Source: UBA6772 sp965183875
GTDB taxonomy: Bacteria > Bacteroidota > Bacteroidia > Flavobacteriales > UBA7430
NCBI GenBank assembly: GCA_965183875.1
Contig: CBCYMK010000023.1
Location: 170,625 to 234,624, forward strand
Direction: 5' to 3'
Length of the DNA: 64,000 bases
A program made the translations under genes and the position numbers. Positions within the stretch are counted from its first letter, which is position 1. Each line of letters begins with the position of its first letter. Below are positions 1 through 9,726 of this stretch, one piece after another. A model generated the notes under the pieces. It did not search any database. It was not told the DNA's origin and worked only from the letters and a program-made list of their open reading frames with translations.

Positions 1-247
1 TTATTTTTAAATGGTCTAATACATCAACTACTTCATCGCTTATAACATCAAAAGAGTATGACTTTATTTTCTCGTAAATAGGACTTTTAGACTTTCCATG
101 TCCACGAAGATCAATTAATAGAACATTAAAATCTTTCTTAAAATCACGTAGTTGCTTATACCAAATAGCACTACTTCCACCAGCACCATGTACAAAGGTT
201 ACCCAAGGAGTATGTTCGTTAATTGTGTAAGTGGTATAATGAAGCAT
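1..247 (-). CDS. alpha/beta hydrolase, N-terminal part (runs off the window)
   Basis: The gene starts at an ATG at 247 and reads leftward off the window, so only about 82 residues are visible. They contain HGAGGSS after a beta strand, which is the oxyanion-hole loop of alpha/beta hydrolases, and then LIDLRGHGKS, the usual strand-plus-turn that precedes the nucleophile elbow. The catalytic Ser, Asp and His are not in view. The substrate cannot be told from this part; the fold is assigned with good confidence and the role is left open. It is separated from the next gene by about 250 bp without an obvious gene. Confidence 0.8.
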   Translation of the reverse strand, partial: MLHYTTYTINEHTPWVTFVHGAGGSSAIWYKQLRDFKKDFNVLLIDLRGHGKSKSPIYEKIKSYSFDVISDEVVDVLDHLKI

Positions 248-494
248 TTAGTTTAGGCCTGTTTTATTGTACAAATGAACAAAAACAATTAGTACTACTG
301 TTGTATATATTGAGAAATTATTTCTTGAAATATTTTTTATAGATCCTCCCCAAGAAACTTAGGAATATAATTGTGCTAAATCCAGTAATTGCATATTCTA
401 ACTTAAGGGCTTTCCTCAGTTCTATTTAGAATATCATACAGTACCAAGCCATTACATATAATGAGGAATAATGTACCTATGCTATAAAAGTCCT

Positions 495-1651
495 TTAATC
501 ATTCTTTGGGAGTACCACAAATTTTCTAAAGTGCAAGTCATTTGTTTGTATCGTATAAATGCCAGGAACGTAGTCAGATAATTCAATTTTCACTGTATTG
601 TTGGATGCAGAGCCAGCCTCCATACGTTTACCCTGTATATTAAAGATATCGTATGAACCTTGTATATTTTCTATAATGATATAGTCTGTTGTAGGATTAG
701 GGTAAAGAGTAATTTTAGATTGTTGATTTTCTGTAATAGCCATATACGGCTGATTAGTCAATAGGTAGCTAGGGTTAGCTAAAGCAATATCTCCATTTCC
801 GTTTGGCAGCCTAGCCATTGTGATATTAGAGTCTACATTGGAATGAAAAAAGTAGTCTATAGTACTGGTGTCTGGTCTTGAAAGAAGGATGTCATCTCTT
901 TCGCTAACTAATTTAAAGGGTAAGTGTAAGTCTCCTTGTAGCGTATCCTCATCAGCCCATACTATTAAATAATCATTAGCCAAAATAGTTATATTAGGGA
1001 ATCGATACTTTGTTTGCTCGCTTGCTTTATTAGATAAAAAGTACCCTTCTAAATTTATGCTTTGGTTACTGTTATTATAAAGTTCTATCCAGTCGTTATA
1101 CTCACCGTGTTCATCACTTACAGTTTCAGTATTATTCGCCATCCACTCATTTATTACAAGATCATTCTTCTTTAGTTCCATTCGTTTGGTTGAAGGTAGG
1201 ATTTGAGAGATTAAATGATCCAACACCATCAGTATTTCTTGCAACAGAAACATCTGTGCTTACATCATAAAAATGTACATAGTCTACAAGGTGGGTGTCT
1301 ACGTCGAATAAATAGATTTGCTCGCTACTGGCACTTAGTTTGAAATTTGTGTGTAGTCCGTCTTGCAATGTATCCTTATCTATCCAAACGATTAAATAAT
1401 CATTTGAACTTATTGTTAGTGGTGGAAACTTAAATTTAGTCGGCTCACTTTTTCGGTCAGATAAAAAATAACCTTCTATATTGACTGTACTAGAAGAGTT
1501 GTTATACAGCTCTAGCCAGTCGTTTAAATTCCCCGTCTTGATCTGTAACAGTTGTTGAATTGTTGGGCATACATTCGTTAATTACTAAGCTGCGAAATTG
1601 TGCGTTTGCAAACGATGTATATAGAAATACAATAAGGAGGAGCTTCTTCAT
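495..1651 (-). CDS. secreted protein with two lamin-tail domains and a T9SS-type C-terminus (frame-disrupted)
   Basis: From an ATG at 1651 the protein begins MKKLLLIVFLYTSFANAQ, a signal peptide ending in the A-x-A/Q pattern common in this phylum. Two lamin-tail-like domains follow, each opening with LVINE(C/W)M and containing DWxELYNN, GYFLS and DYLIVW; the second lies roughly at 1190-760. The C-terminus has YPNPTTDYI and ends with a short strand (FRKFVVLPKND), as in T9SS sorting domains. The reading frame is broken at least twice: one extra A in an AAA run near 1528 and another shift between the domains near 1190-1250. Because residues on both sides remain well conserved between the two domains, these look like sequence errors rather than decay. 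Surface adhesion or matrix roles are typical of such proteins, but none is shown here. Confidence 0.7.
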
Positions 1652-1813
1652 TTTGATAAGTGTTTAAAAGAGATACTTATGGTTGTTTAGACTTTAATTC
1701 TCGAATTAAAAATCGAGTCTAAATTTATGAAATAAATGTTATTAACAAGTTCTATATTACAAGATCTAAAAAAACTAAATTTACTCTCTTATTTAAAATC
1801 ATTTACTGCACTT

Positions 1814-4800
1814 ATGTACCTCATTTACGATACCGAAACCACTGGATTACCAAAGAACTTTTCTGCTCCTGTAAGCGATTCAGAAAATTGGCCTCGTTTG
1901 GTGCAGGTTGCTTGGCAGCTACATAATGATATGGGGGAACTGATAGAGGTAAAGAACTTTATTGTTCGTCCTGATGGATTTACCATTCCTTATAATGCAG
2001 AGAAAATACACGGAATTTCTACCAAAACGTGCTATCGTAACTAGGGGTAGACCTAAGTTTCGTTTTAGAAGAGTTTAATAATGCGGTAGAGCAATCGGAA
2101 TTTGTAGTTGGGCATAATATAATATTTGATATTAATATTATGGGTGCTGAGTTCTATAGAACTCAAATTGAAACCTCTTTACTCGATGAGAAAAGTATAG
2201 ATACCAAAAATGAAGGGACAGATTTTGCGCTATTCTGGTGGTAGAGGAGGGAAGTTAAGTGGCCTACTTTAACAGAGTTACATATTAAGCTTTTTAAAGA
2301 GGGGTTTGCAGGAAGCGCATAATGCCTCTGCCGATGTGGAAGCTACAACAAGGTGTTTTTTAGAACTTATTCGTTTACGTGTAATTAATTATGTTAGACT
2401 GGGTTTTGATGACGATTATAATGATCGATTTGTTGAGTTTAACCCACATCCTTTTAAGTTATAGGTTTAAATATAGAACCTTATAAAGCATTAGATTCTG
2501 ATAAGGTAGTTACGGAATCTCATTCTGAAGAAACTGAAATAATTTCAGATAATTCGAGTACCGATAATTTATCCTTTTCACATTTACACTGTCATTCCTC
2601 GTATTCTATACTACAGGCAAAAAGTGATATTCCTGATATTATAGCGAAAGCTAAAAAGGATAATATGCCTGCGGTTGCCTTAACCGATACCGGGAATATG
2701 TACGGGCTTATAAGTTTATAGAGAGGCAATTAAAAATGAGATTAAACCTATTTTAGCTGTGAGCTTTACCTTACTGCAGATCATAAAATAAGAAAATTTA
2801 CAAAGGAGAAACCAGATAGGACGTACCACATTGTACCTATAGCAAAGCATCGTGCGGTTATCACAACTCTTATCAAGTTGAGCTCTCAGGCATTTATTGA
2901 TGGTTTATATGCTGGTTGTCCTCGTATAGATAAAGAATTATTAGTCGCTCATAAAGAGGGCTTGATTGCCACTACAGGTGGGATAACGGCAGAAATACCT
3001 AATTTAATTTTAAATGTAGGTGAGCGACAAGCAGAAGAAGCTTTTGTATGGTGGCACCAAACCTTTGGAGAAGACTTTTATGTGGAACTTATACGTCATG
3101 GTTTAGATGAGGAAGATCATTTAAATAAAGTTCTATTAGGTTTTGCACAAAAATATGGTGTTAAATATTTTGCATCGAATATGTTTACTACCTCGATAAA
3201 CAAGATGCTATATCTCATGATGTTTTACTTTGTGTAAAAGATGGGGTACTAAAGAAGTCCCTGTTGGTAGGGGTAGAGGGTTCCGTTTTGGATTCCCTAA
3301 CGAAGAGTTTTATTTTAAGACTCAGGAAGAGATGAAAGCGCTATTCCAAGATCTACCAGATGCTATTGCTACCACACAAGAAATTGTAGATAAAATAGAG
3401 GTATACGATCTTAAAAGAAGATGTATTACGTCCTGCATTCGATATCCCTCAAGAATTTATAGACCCTCAAGATGCTATTGATGGTGGTAAGCGTGGAGAG
3501 AATAGTTTTTTTAAGACATCTTACCTATGTAGGAGCTAATAAGCGCTATTCTGAAATTACTGAGGAGATTACCGAAAGGCTCGATTTTGAGTTGATGACC
3601 ATTGCAAAAACGGGTTATCCAGGTTACTTCTTATTGTACAAGAATTTTACTACTGAGGCTAGAAATATGGGGGTTTCTGTAGGTCCAGGTCGTGGTTCTG
3701 CAGCAGGATCTGCAGTTGCCTATTGTATTGGAATACCAATGTAGATCCTATCGCTTACGACTTACTATTTGAGCGTTTCCTTAATCCCGACTGTGTATCA
3801 CTTCCGATATTGATATAGATTTTGACGATGAAGGGCGTAGTAGAATTATAGATTTTGTAGTTGAAAAGTATGGGCAAGAGCAGGTAGCTCAGATATCACT
3901 ACGGTACAATGGCAGCAAAGTCTTCTATTAGAGATGCTGCACGGGTATTAAATCTACCCCTATTGGAAGCTGATAGGATAGCTAAGTTGGTACCAGATAC
4001 TTCCCTTCATAAAGTATTTAATTTACCAGAAGAAAAGCTAAAAGAAAAACTCAATGCCGACCAAATGCAAATGGCGGTACAGTTACAGTCTATTGCTAAA
4101 GGATCTGATTTAGCTGCAGAAACGCTAATATGGCTATCGCCATAGAAGGCTCAGTACGTAATACTGGTATCCATGCATGTGGAGTTATATTACCCCTAGT
4201 GATATACGGGAACATGTCCTATGGCAACTGCTAAAGATTCGGCTCTTTTAGTTACCCAGTTCGATAACTCTGTAGTTGAAGATGCTGGTTTGTTGAAAAT
4301 GGATTTCTTGGGTTTAAAAACCTTAAGTATCATCAAGGATGCAGTAAGTCTTGTAAAGCAACAGCATGGAATAGAAATTATCCCTGATGACATTCCTTTA
4401 GATGATGAGCTTACTTACGAATTGTATCAAAAAGGTTCAACCAATGGTACTTTCCAGTTTGAATCTCCTGGAATGCAAAAGCATTTACGTGCACTAAAAC
4501 CAGATAAATTTGGTGCCTTATTGCAATGAATGCCTTGTATCGTCCAGGTCCAATTGAATATATCCCAAATTTTATTGCGCGTAAACACGGAAGAGAAGAG
4601 ATAACCTACGATTTAGAAGGCATGGAAGATTACCTAGCCAGAATCGTATGGTATTACAGTTTACCAAGAGCAAGTGATGCTCCTCTCTCAAAAGCTAGCG
4701 GTTTCTCTAAAGGGGATGCCGATATGCTTCGTAAAGCAATGGGGAAGAAAATATTTGCGCTTCTAGAGAAATGAAACCCAAATTTATTGACGGATGTAAG

Positions 4801-6098
4801 GAGCGTGGACACGACCCTAAAGTTGCAGACAAGTTTGGAAAGATTGGGAAGCATTTGCCGCTTATGCCTTTAATAAATCACACTCTACCTGCTATTCGGT
4901 AGTTGCATTTCATACAGCCTATTTAAAAGCTCACTATCCTGCTGAGTTTATGGCTTCTGTACTTACACACAATATGAACGATATTAAAAAGGTAACTTTT
5001 TATATGGAAGAGTGTAAGCGTATGCGTTAACTGTTTAGGACCTGATATAAATGAATCTGTTCATAAATTTAATGTGAACAAAAAGGGTGAAATCCGTTTC
5101 GGATTAGGTGCCACTTAAAGGAGTTGGAGAAGGAGCTGTAGAAAATATTATAAGAGAGCGTGAAGAGAATGGTCTACTTTAACAGTATTTATTCGGTAAC
5201 CAAAAGAGTAGAACTGCGGTCTGTTAACAAAAGGACATTAGAGAATTTAGCGCTTGCTGGCGGGTTCGATTCTTTTGAAAATGAACACAGAGCCATGTAT
5301 TTTCACGAGCTTAAAGAAGGATATACCTTTTTGAATAAAGCAATTCGTTATGGAAATGCATACCAAGAAAGTTTAGATGCTCCCCAGATTTATTCGGTAG
5401 CGTAGAAGGGGTAGAGTTGCCAGAACCACCAATGCCTATATGTGATGAATGGGTGCGTTTAGATTTATTAGCTAGAGAGAAACAGGTAGTTGGGATTTAT
5501 ATCTCAGGTCACCCTTTAGATGATTATGCGTTTGAGATAAAACATAACTGTAATCACAGCATAGAGAAGTTTGAAAATTTAGAAGCCGTAAAAAATAGAG
5601 ACCTTTCTTTTGCAGGTATTATTGCTGAGGTTACCCATAGGATAGATAAAAAGGGAAATCCTTTTGGTATTGTTACCATTGAGGATTTCACGGATTCTAA
5701 GCAGTTTATGCTGTTTAGCGACGACTATATGAAATTTAAGCTTATGCTAGTGCAGGGTGCATTTGTTTATGTACGTGCTCGCGTTCAACCTAGGCGATGG
5801 GGGAATGAGTTAGAGGTGAAGCTTACCGCAATTAATTTACTATCTGATGTACTGGACAAGCTCACAAAGAGTATTTCTCTAAGGGTAAACCTTTTCGATA
5901 TTGATGAAGCATTCTCTAATAACTTCAAAAATATAATTGAGGAACATAAAGGGAGTCATCAGTTAAAATTAAATATAGTCGACCCAGATGAAAATGTGAG
6001 TTTAGAGCTCTTGTCTAGAACACATAAGGTTTAAAATTACCAAGCAATTAATACAAGATATAGGTAGCTTAATCGATGTTCAATACAAATTGAATTAA
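1814..6098 (+). CDS. dnaE: DNA polymerase III alpha subunit with N-terminal proofreading exonuclease (many frameshifts)
   Basis: The replicative polymerase catalytic subunit in the Bacteroidetes form. The ATG at 1814 starts MYLIYDTETTGLPKN, a DEDD exonuclease domain (D and E of DTET visible, HNASADVEATT near 2320). A PHP domain begins near 2576 (HLHCHSSYS). The polymerase core shows GPGRGSAAGS (near 3690) and the palm motif PDIDIDFDDEGR (near 3800) with its metal-binding aspartates. An OB-fold lies near 5610-5750. The full span equals about 1,428 codons, the normal family length, but the frame is broken at a dozen or more points by single-base indels, for example one base lost near 2039, a T lost from TTTT near 2225 and an extra G near 2310. 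An essential gene with intact motifs between indels argues for consensus errors. The stop at 6096-6098 ends a sensible C-terminus. Confidence 0.88.
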
Positions 6099-6334
6099 TG
6101 AAATAAGTCGTTAAGAATTTAGAGAAGGTAAGAAGGTTTATAGAAGTTAGAAGGTAGTAGAAAGGAGTCAGAGTTCAGTTTACACCCTCTCCTGCCGCTA
6201 TTTCTCGATGCACCACACTACCTTTTTTCCATTTTCTAATCACCAAATCATCTTCGTACCATGTCATTTTTATCCTTTTATTTAGAGCAAGAAATAAAAT
6301 GGCTTAAACAGATACGTTATCTTCTAAGAAATAG

Positions 6335-6342
6335 TAATTTTG
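6335..6342 (+). promoter_or_regulatory. possible -7 promoter box upstream of trxA
   Basis: TAATTTTG fits the TAnnTTTG -7 box of Bacteroidetes housekeeping promoters and lies about 40 bp before the trxA start. No clear TTTG-type -33 box is visible at the expected distance, so the call is weak. Confidence 0.3.
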
Positions 6343-6380
6343 TATTTCAAACTGAGAAAATAAACAAAAGATAAAATAAG

Positions 6381-6697
6381 ATGGCACTAGAAATTACTTC
6401 TGCAAACTTCGAAGAAACAGTATTAAAATCTGATAAACCTGTATTGGTTGACTTTTGGGCTGAATGGTGTGGTCCTTGCCGTATGGTAGGTCCTATTGTA
6501 GATGAATTACATACTGAATACGATGGTAAAGCTGTTGTAGGAAAGTTAATGTAGACGATCAACAAGAGATTGCTGCTGAATACGGTATCCGTAATATCCC
6601 AACAATTTTGTTCTTCAAAAATGGGAAGATAGTTGATAAAAATGTAGGTGTAGCTCCTAAAGGAGATTTAGCTAAAAAAATTGATGCTTTAATCTAA
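6381..6697 (+). CDS. trxA: thioredoxin (one frameshift)
   Basis: A small cytoplasmic disulfide reductase of about 105 residues. It begins MALEITSANFEE and carries the canonical WAEWCGPC active site near 6457-6480, then IPTILFF with the cis-proline near 6597 and a final helix ending in DALI. One A is missing from a run near 6543 (GKAVVG-K-VNVDD), which splits the frame; both halves match thioredoxin without other damage, so a consensus error is likely. It stands alone between dnaE and a convergent FAH-family gene, with its own terminator downstream. Confidence 0.9.
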
Positions 6698-6714
6698 TCG
6701 ATTTTAGAAATAAT

Positions 6715-6750
6715 TAAAAAGCTCCTGTATGTTAATACAGGAGCTTTTTT
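6715..6750 (+). terminator. rho-independent terminator after trxA
   Basis: A stem of AAGCTCCTGTAT paired with ATACAGGAGCTT, with a four-base loop, followed by a T run. It lies 18 bp after the trxA stop. Confidence 0.85.
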
Positions 6751-6856
6751 GATGCAATTATATTTTATAAATACCTTTACTTATTCACTGAAACAGGGTA
6801 AGTTATTTGTAGTTGATTGGATTGTAATTAGTAGATATACAGGATTTTGTGTGGGT

Positions 6857-7458
6857 TTATCTAACTCTTAAGTCTAGGGCTTTCTTCCCGCTCTAAATAG
6901 CCCTCAAATTTATCTCCAGCGATCATTTTCCCTACTCCCGCTGGTGTGCCAGTATAAATAAGATCTCCTTTCTTTAAAGTCATGTATTTTGAGATGTATT
7001 CTATAATACTATCTATATCGAATAACATCTGCGATGGATTCCCTTCTTGTACCTTTTCCCCATTTTTTAATAGGTGGAAGTCAAGAGATTTTAATTCATC
7101 CTTTTGATACCATTTTCCTATAGGAGCGGAACTATCAAATCCTTTAGCAATTTCCCAAGGCAAGCCTTTTTCTTTACATTCTTGTTGTAAGTCTCTAGCA
7201 GTAAGGTCTAGACCAATACTAATTTCATTATAGTATTTATGAGCAAATTTTCTGATTGATAGATTTACCCACTTTCATTATTTTCACTACTAATTCTAAT
7301 TCGTAGTGTACATCATTACTAAAGGGAGGGAGATAGAATTCATGAGTCCTCAATAATGCGGTATCCGGTTTTACAAAGAATATAGGTTTTTCTGGCACAG
7401 GGTTATTAAGCTCCTTTGCGTGATCTACATAGTTACGTCCAATACAAATAATCTTCAT
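6857..7458 (-). CDS. fumarylacetoacetate hydrolase family protein (frame-disrupted)
   Basis: Starts MKIICIGRNYVDHAKELNN at 7458, the typical opening of the short (about 200-residue) FAH-family enzymes that act on acylpyruvates or related dioxo acids. The metal-binding glutamates are visible in HYELELVVKI, and TGTPAGVG lies near the C-terminus as expected. The frame breaks near 7165-7240 and again near 6890, where removing one A from a run turns the C-terminus into EREEALDLRVR and moves the stop to 6857-6859. Exact substrate is not predictable from sequence. It sits 45 bp downstream of the DnaQ-like gene on the same strand. Confidence 0.75.
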
Positions 7459-7503
7459 TTCCTTTCTGCTAGTAGTTTCAATTATTAACTCCTCCTTAAC
7501 CTC

Positions 7504-8274
7504 TTATTTATTAAACCCTCTTAGTTTAATAGCTGTAAGTACCTTTTTTGTGGAACGAGGGAAGTCTGCATTTTGAATCCATCCGTAATAACCTGGCTCT
7601 TTTGCCATTACTTCGAGTACTTTCTTTCCTTTGTGTTTTCCAAAATTAAATATCTCATCTCCGTCAGCATCAAACTTTAGCATACCTGCTAAATCGGCAT
7701 TGGGCTGATGTGGTTGAGTAAAATCGGCCATAGACTGAGAGTCGTTAGCTAATTCGTCGTAGCGTTCAACCTGAGCTTTTAATATTTCGTAGGTTGCTCT
7801 AGTGTCTGCCTCTGCTCCGTGTGCACCTATTAGGTCTTTTCCGCAGTAAAATTTATAAGCTGCAGTAAGAGTTCTAGGTTCCATCTTAAAAAATACCGAT
7901 TGCACATCTATAGATCGTCTATTTTTCATGTCAAAATCTATATCAGCTCTAAGGAACTCTTCAGCTATTAAAGGGAGGTCGAATCTATTGGAATTATAAC
8001 CAGATAAATCAGCGTCTTTAATAAAGCTATATATCTCCTGAGCTAATTCAGGAAAAGTAGGACAGTCTTTAACCATCTCATCGGTTATACCATGTATATC
8101 AGAAGACTGTTTAGGTATAGGCATTCCTGGATTTACCTTCCAAGTTTTACATTGTTCAGTACCGTCATTCTGTACTTTAAGAATACATATTTCAACGATT
8201 TTATCTTTCCCTACTTGAATTCCTGTAGTTTCTAAATCGAAAAATGCTAAAGGTCTGCTTAATTGTAAATTCAT
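7504..8274 (-). CDS. DnaQ-like 3'-5' exonuclease (DEDDh family)
   Basis: A 256-residue protein opening with FFDLETTGI (first acidic pair of the exonuclease site), HGIT near residue 61, an internal SGYNSNRFDLPLI with the third acidic residue, and HGAEADTRATYE supplying the final His and Asp. This is the DEDDh set found in the proofreading epsilon subunit and in RNase T relatives. After the exonuclease domain there is a tail of about 80 residues with FNFGKHKGKKV and YYGWIQNADFP, a small C-terminal domain often attached to such exonucleases in this phylum. Since DnaE in this genome carries its own exonuclease domain, this one may act in repair or another nucleic-acid trimming role; that is inference. 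Confidence 0.85.
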   Translation of the reverse strand: MNLQLSRPLAFFDLETTGIQVGKDKIVEICILKVQNDGTEQCKTWKVNPGMPIPKQSSDIHGITDEMVKDCPTFPELAQEIYSFIKDADLSGYNSNRFDLPLIAEEFLRADIDFDMKNRRSIDVQSVFFKMEPRTLTAAYKFYCGKDLIGAHGAEADTRATYEILKAQVERYDELANDSQSMADFTQPHQPNADLAGMLKFDADGDEIFNFGKHKGKKVLEVMAKEPGYYGWIQNADFPRSTKKVLTAIKLRGFNK

Positions 8275-8289
8275 AATATGCTTCTAAAA

Positions 8290-8319
8290 AGAAAAGCATC
8301 AACTAAGTTGATGCTTTCT
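8290..8319 (-). terminator. terminator after the E2 acyltransferase gene
   Basis: AGCATCAAC pairs with GTTGATGCT around a short loop; read on the minus strand it is followed by a T-rich run and lies just past the stop of the acyltransferase gene at 8325. Confidence 0.75.
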
Positions 8320-8324
8320 GTAAT

Positions 8325-9633
8325 TTATATACTTGTGTTAGGATCAAATGCTTCAAGGTAGTCAGAGAACCTTTTTAGGAACATTCCACCTAAGGAGCCA
8401 TCTACAACTCTATGGTCGTAAGAGAGTGAGCAGAACATTTTATGACGAATAGCAATTACATCACCCATGTCAGTTTCTATAACTGCAGGTTTTTTTACAA
8501 TTGCTCCCACAGCCATAATAGCTACTTGAGGTTGGTTAATAATTGGTGTACCCATTATATTTCCAAATCCACCTACGTTAGTAAGCGTAAATGTACCTCC
8601 TGAGATTTCATCAGGTTTCAATTCGTTCCCTCTTGCTCTACGAGCTAAATCGTTCACCGCTTTGGTTAAACCGATCATATTCTTTTGGTCTGCATCTTTA
8701 ATTACAGGTACAATTAAGTTTCCTGAAGGTAGTGCAGCAGCCATTCCTACGTTAATATGCTTACGCTTAATGATGTTTGTTCCATCAACAGCTACGTTTA
8801 TCATTGGGAAATCTTTAATTGCTCGTACTACAGCATCGATAAAGATAGGAGTGAAGGTGATTTTTTCTCCTTCTTTCTTAAAGAATTCATCTTTTACCTT
8901 ATTTCTCCAATTAACGATGTTGGTAACATCGGCTTCAACAAAAGAAGTAACGTGTGGAGAAACATGCTTAGACATTACCATATGGTTGGCAATCATCTTA
9001 CGCATACGATCCATTTCAATAATCTCATCTCCTTCCATTGCTGGAACATTAGGAGCAGAAATTTGAACCGAAGCAGCAGGAGTTGCAGGCTTACTTACTT
9101 TTGGTGTAGGTGCGGAAGCAGGAGCTGAACTTCTATTCGTTAAGTAGGCTAGAATATCTTTCTTTGTTACTCTTCCTTCTTTTCCAGAGCCCACTACAGA
9201 TTCAAGTTCCGTCATACTCATCCCTTCCTCTTGTGCGATAGAACGTACTAAAGGAGAGAAGAATTTATTTGAATCAGAAGATTTAGGAAGTGTTGTTTTT
9301 TCCATTGCTTTCTCAACAATTTCATCTACTACAGCAACCGTTTTTGGTGCTTCAGTAGATTTAGTAGCTACCGGAGCCTCTGCTGCAGAAGCATCAGTTT
9401 CAATAATTGCTACAGCTTGCCCTACAAGAACAACATCATCTTCGTTGAATAATTGTTTTACTAGGAACACCTTCTACGGCAGAAGGAACTTCAGAATCAA
9501 CTTTATCAGTAGCAATCTCAAGAACAGATTCGTCCATCTCGATTGTTTCACCAACATTTTTAAGCCATTTAATAACGGTTGCCTCAGCAACACTTTCACC
9601 CATTTTAGGCATTATTAATTCTACTTGAGCCAT
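8325..9633 (-). CDS. 2-oxo acid dehydrogenase dihydrolipoamide acyltransferase (E2), one frameshift
   Basis: E2 core enzyme that carries the acyl group on lipoate and transfers it to CoA. Order of domains: lipoyl domain with MPKMGESV and the lipoylated lysine in ATDKVD; an Ala/Pro/Ser-rich linker; a peripheral-subunit-binding domain (PLVRSIAQEEGM, GRVTKKDIL); a second flexible linker; and the acyltransferase domain ending SYDHRVVDG with the catalytic His and Asp. Length is about 435 residues, normal for the family. One extra C near 9461 breaks the frame inside the lipoyl domain (expected EGVLVKQLF). The best partner in the window is the fused E1 at 38801-40867, so branched-chain 2-oxoacid dehydrogenase is the most likely complex. 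Confidence 0.88.
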
Positions 9634-9726
9634 AAGAATATTTTGATTTGTTCTAATTCAATTTTTCGTTGTGCGAAGATACGATAAATGCTCTTTATAC
9701 CAAGAAATTTTAATTTATGAAATACT

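Noticed and set aside
1814..6098. Several separate short genes instead of one dnaE
   Set aside because: The pieces are consecutive parts of one DnaE in the correct order with normal overall spacing.
6381..6697. Programmed frameshift in trxA
   Set aside because: There is no slippery site with a following structure, and neighbouring genes show the same kind of indels, so an error is simpler.
8662..9128. Plus-strand frames within the E2 gene
   Set aside because: They oppose a clear acyltransferase gene and have no family features.
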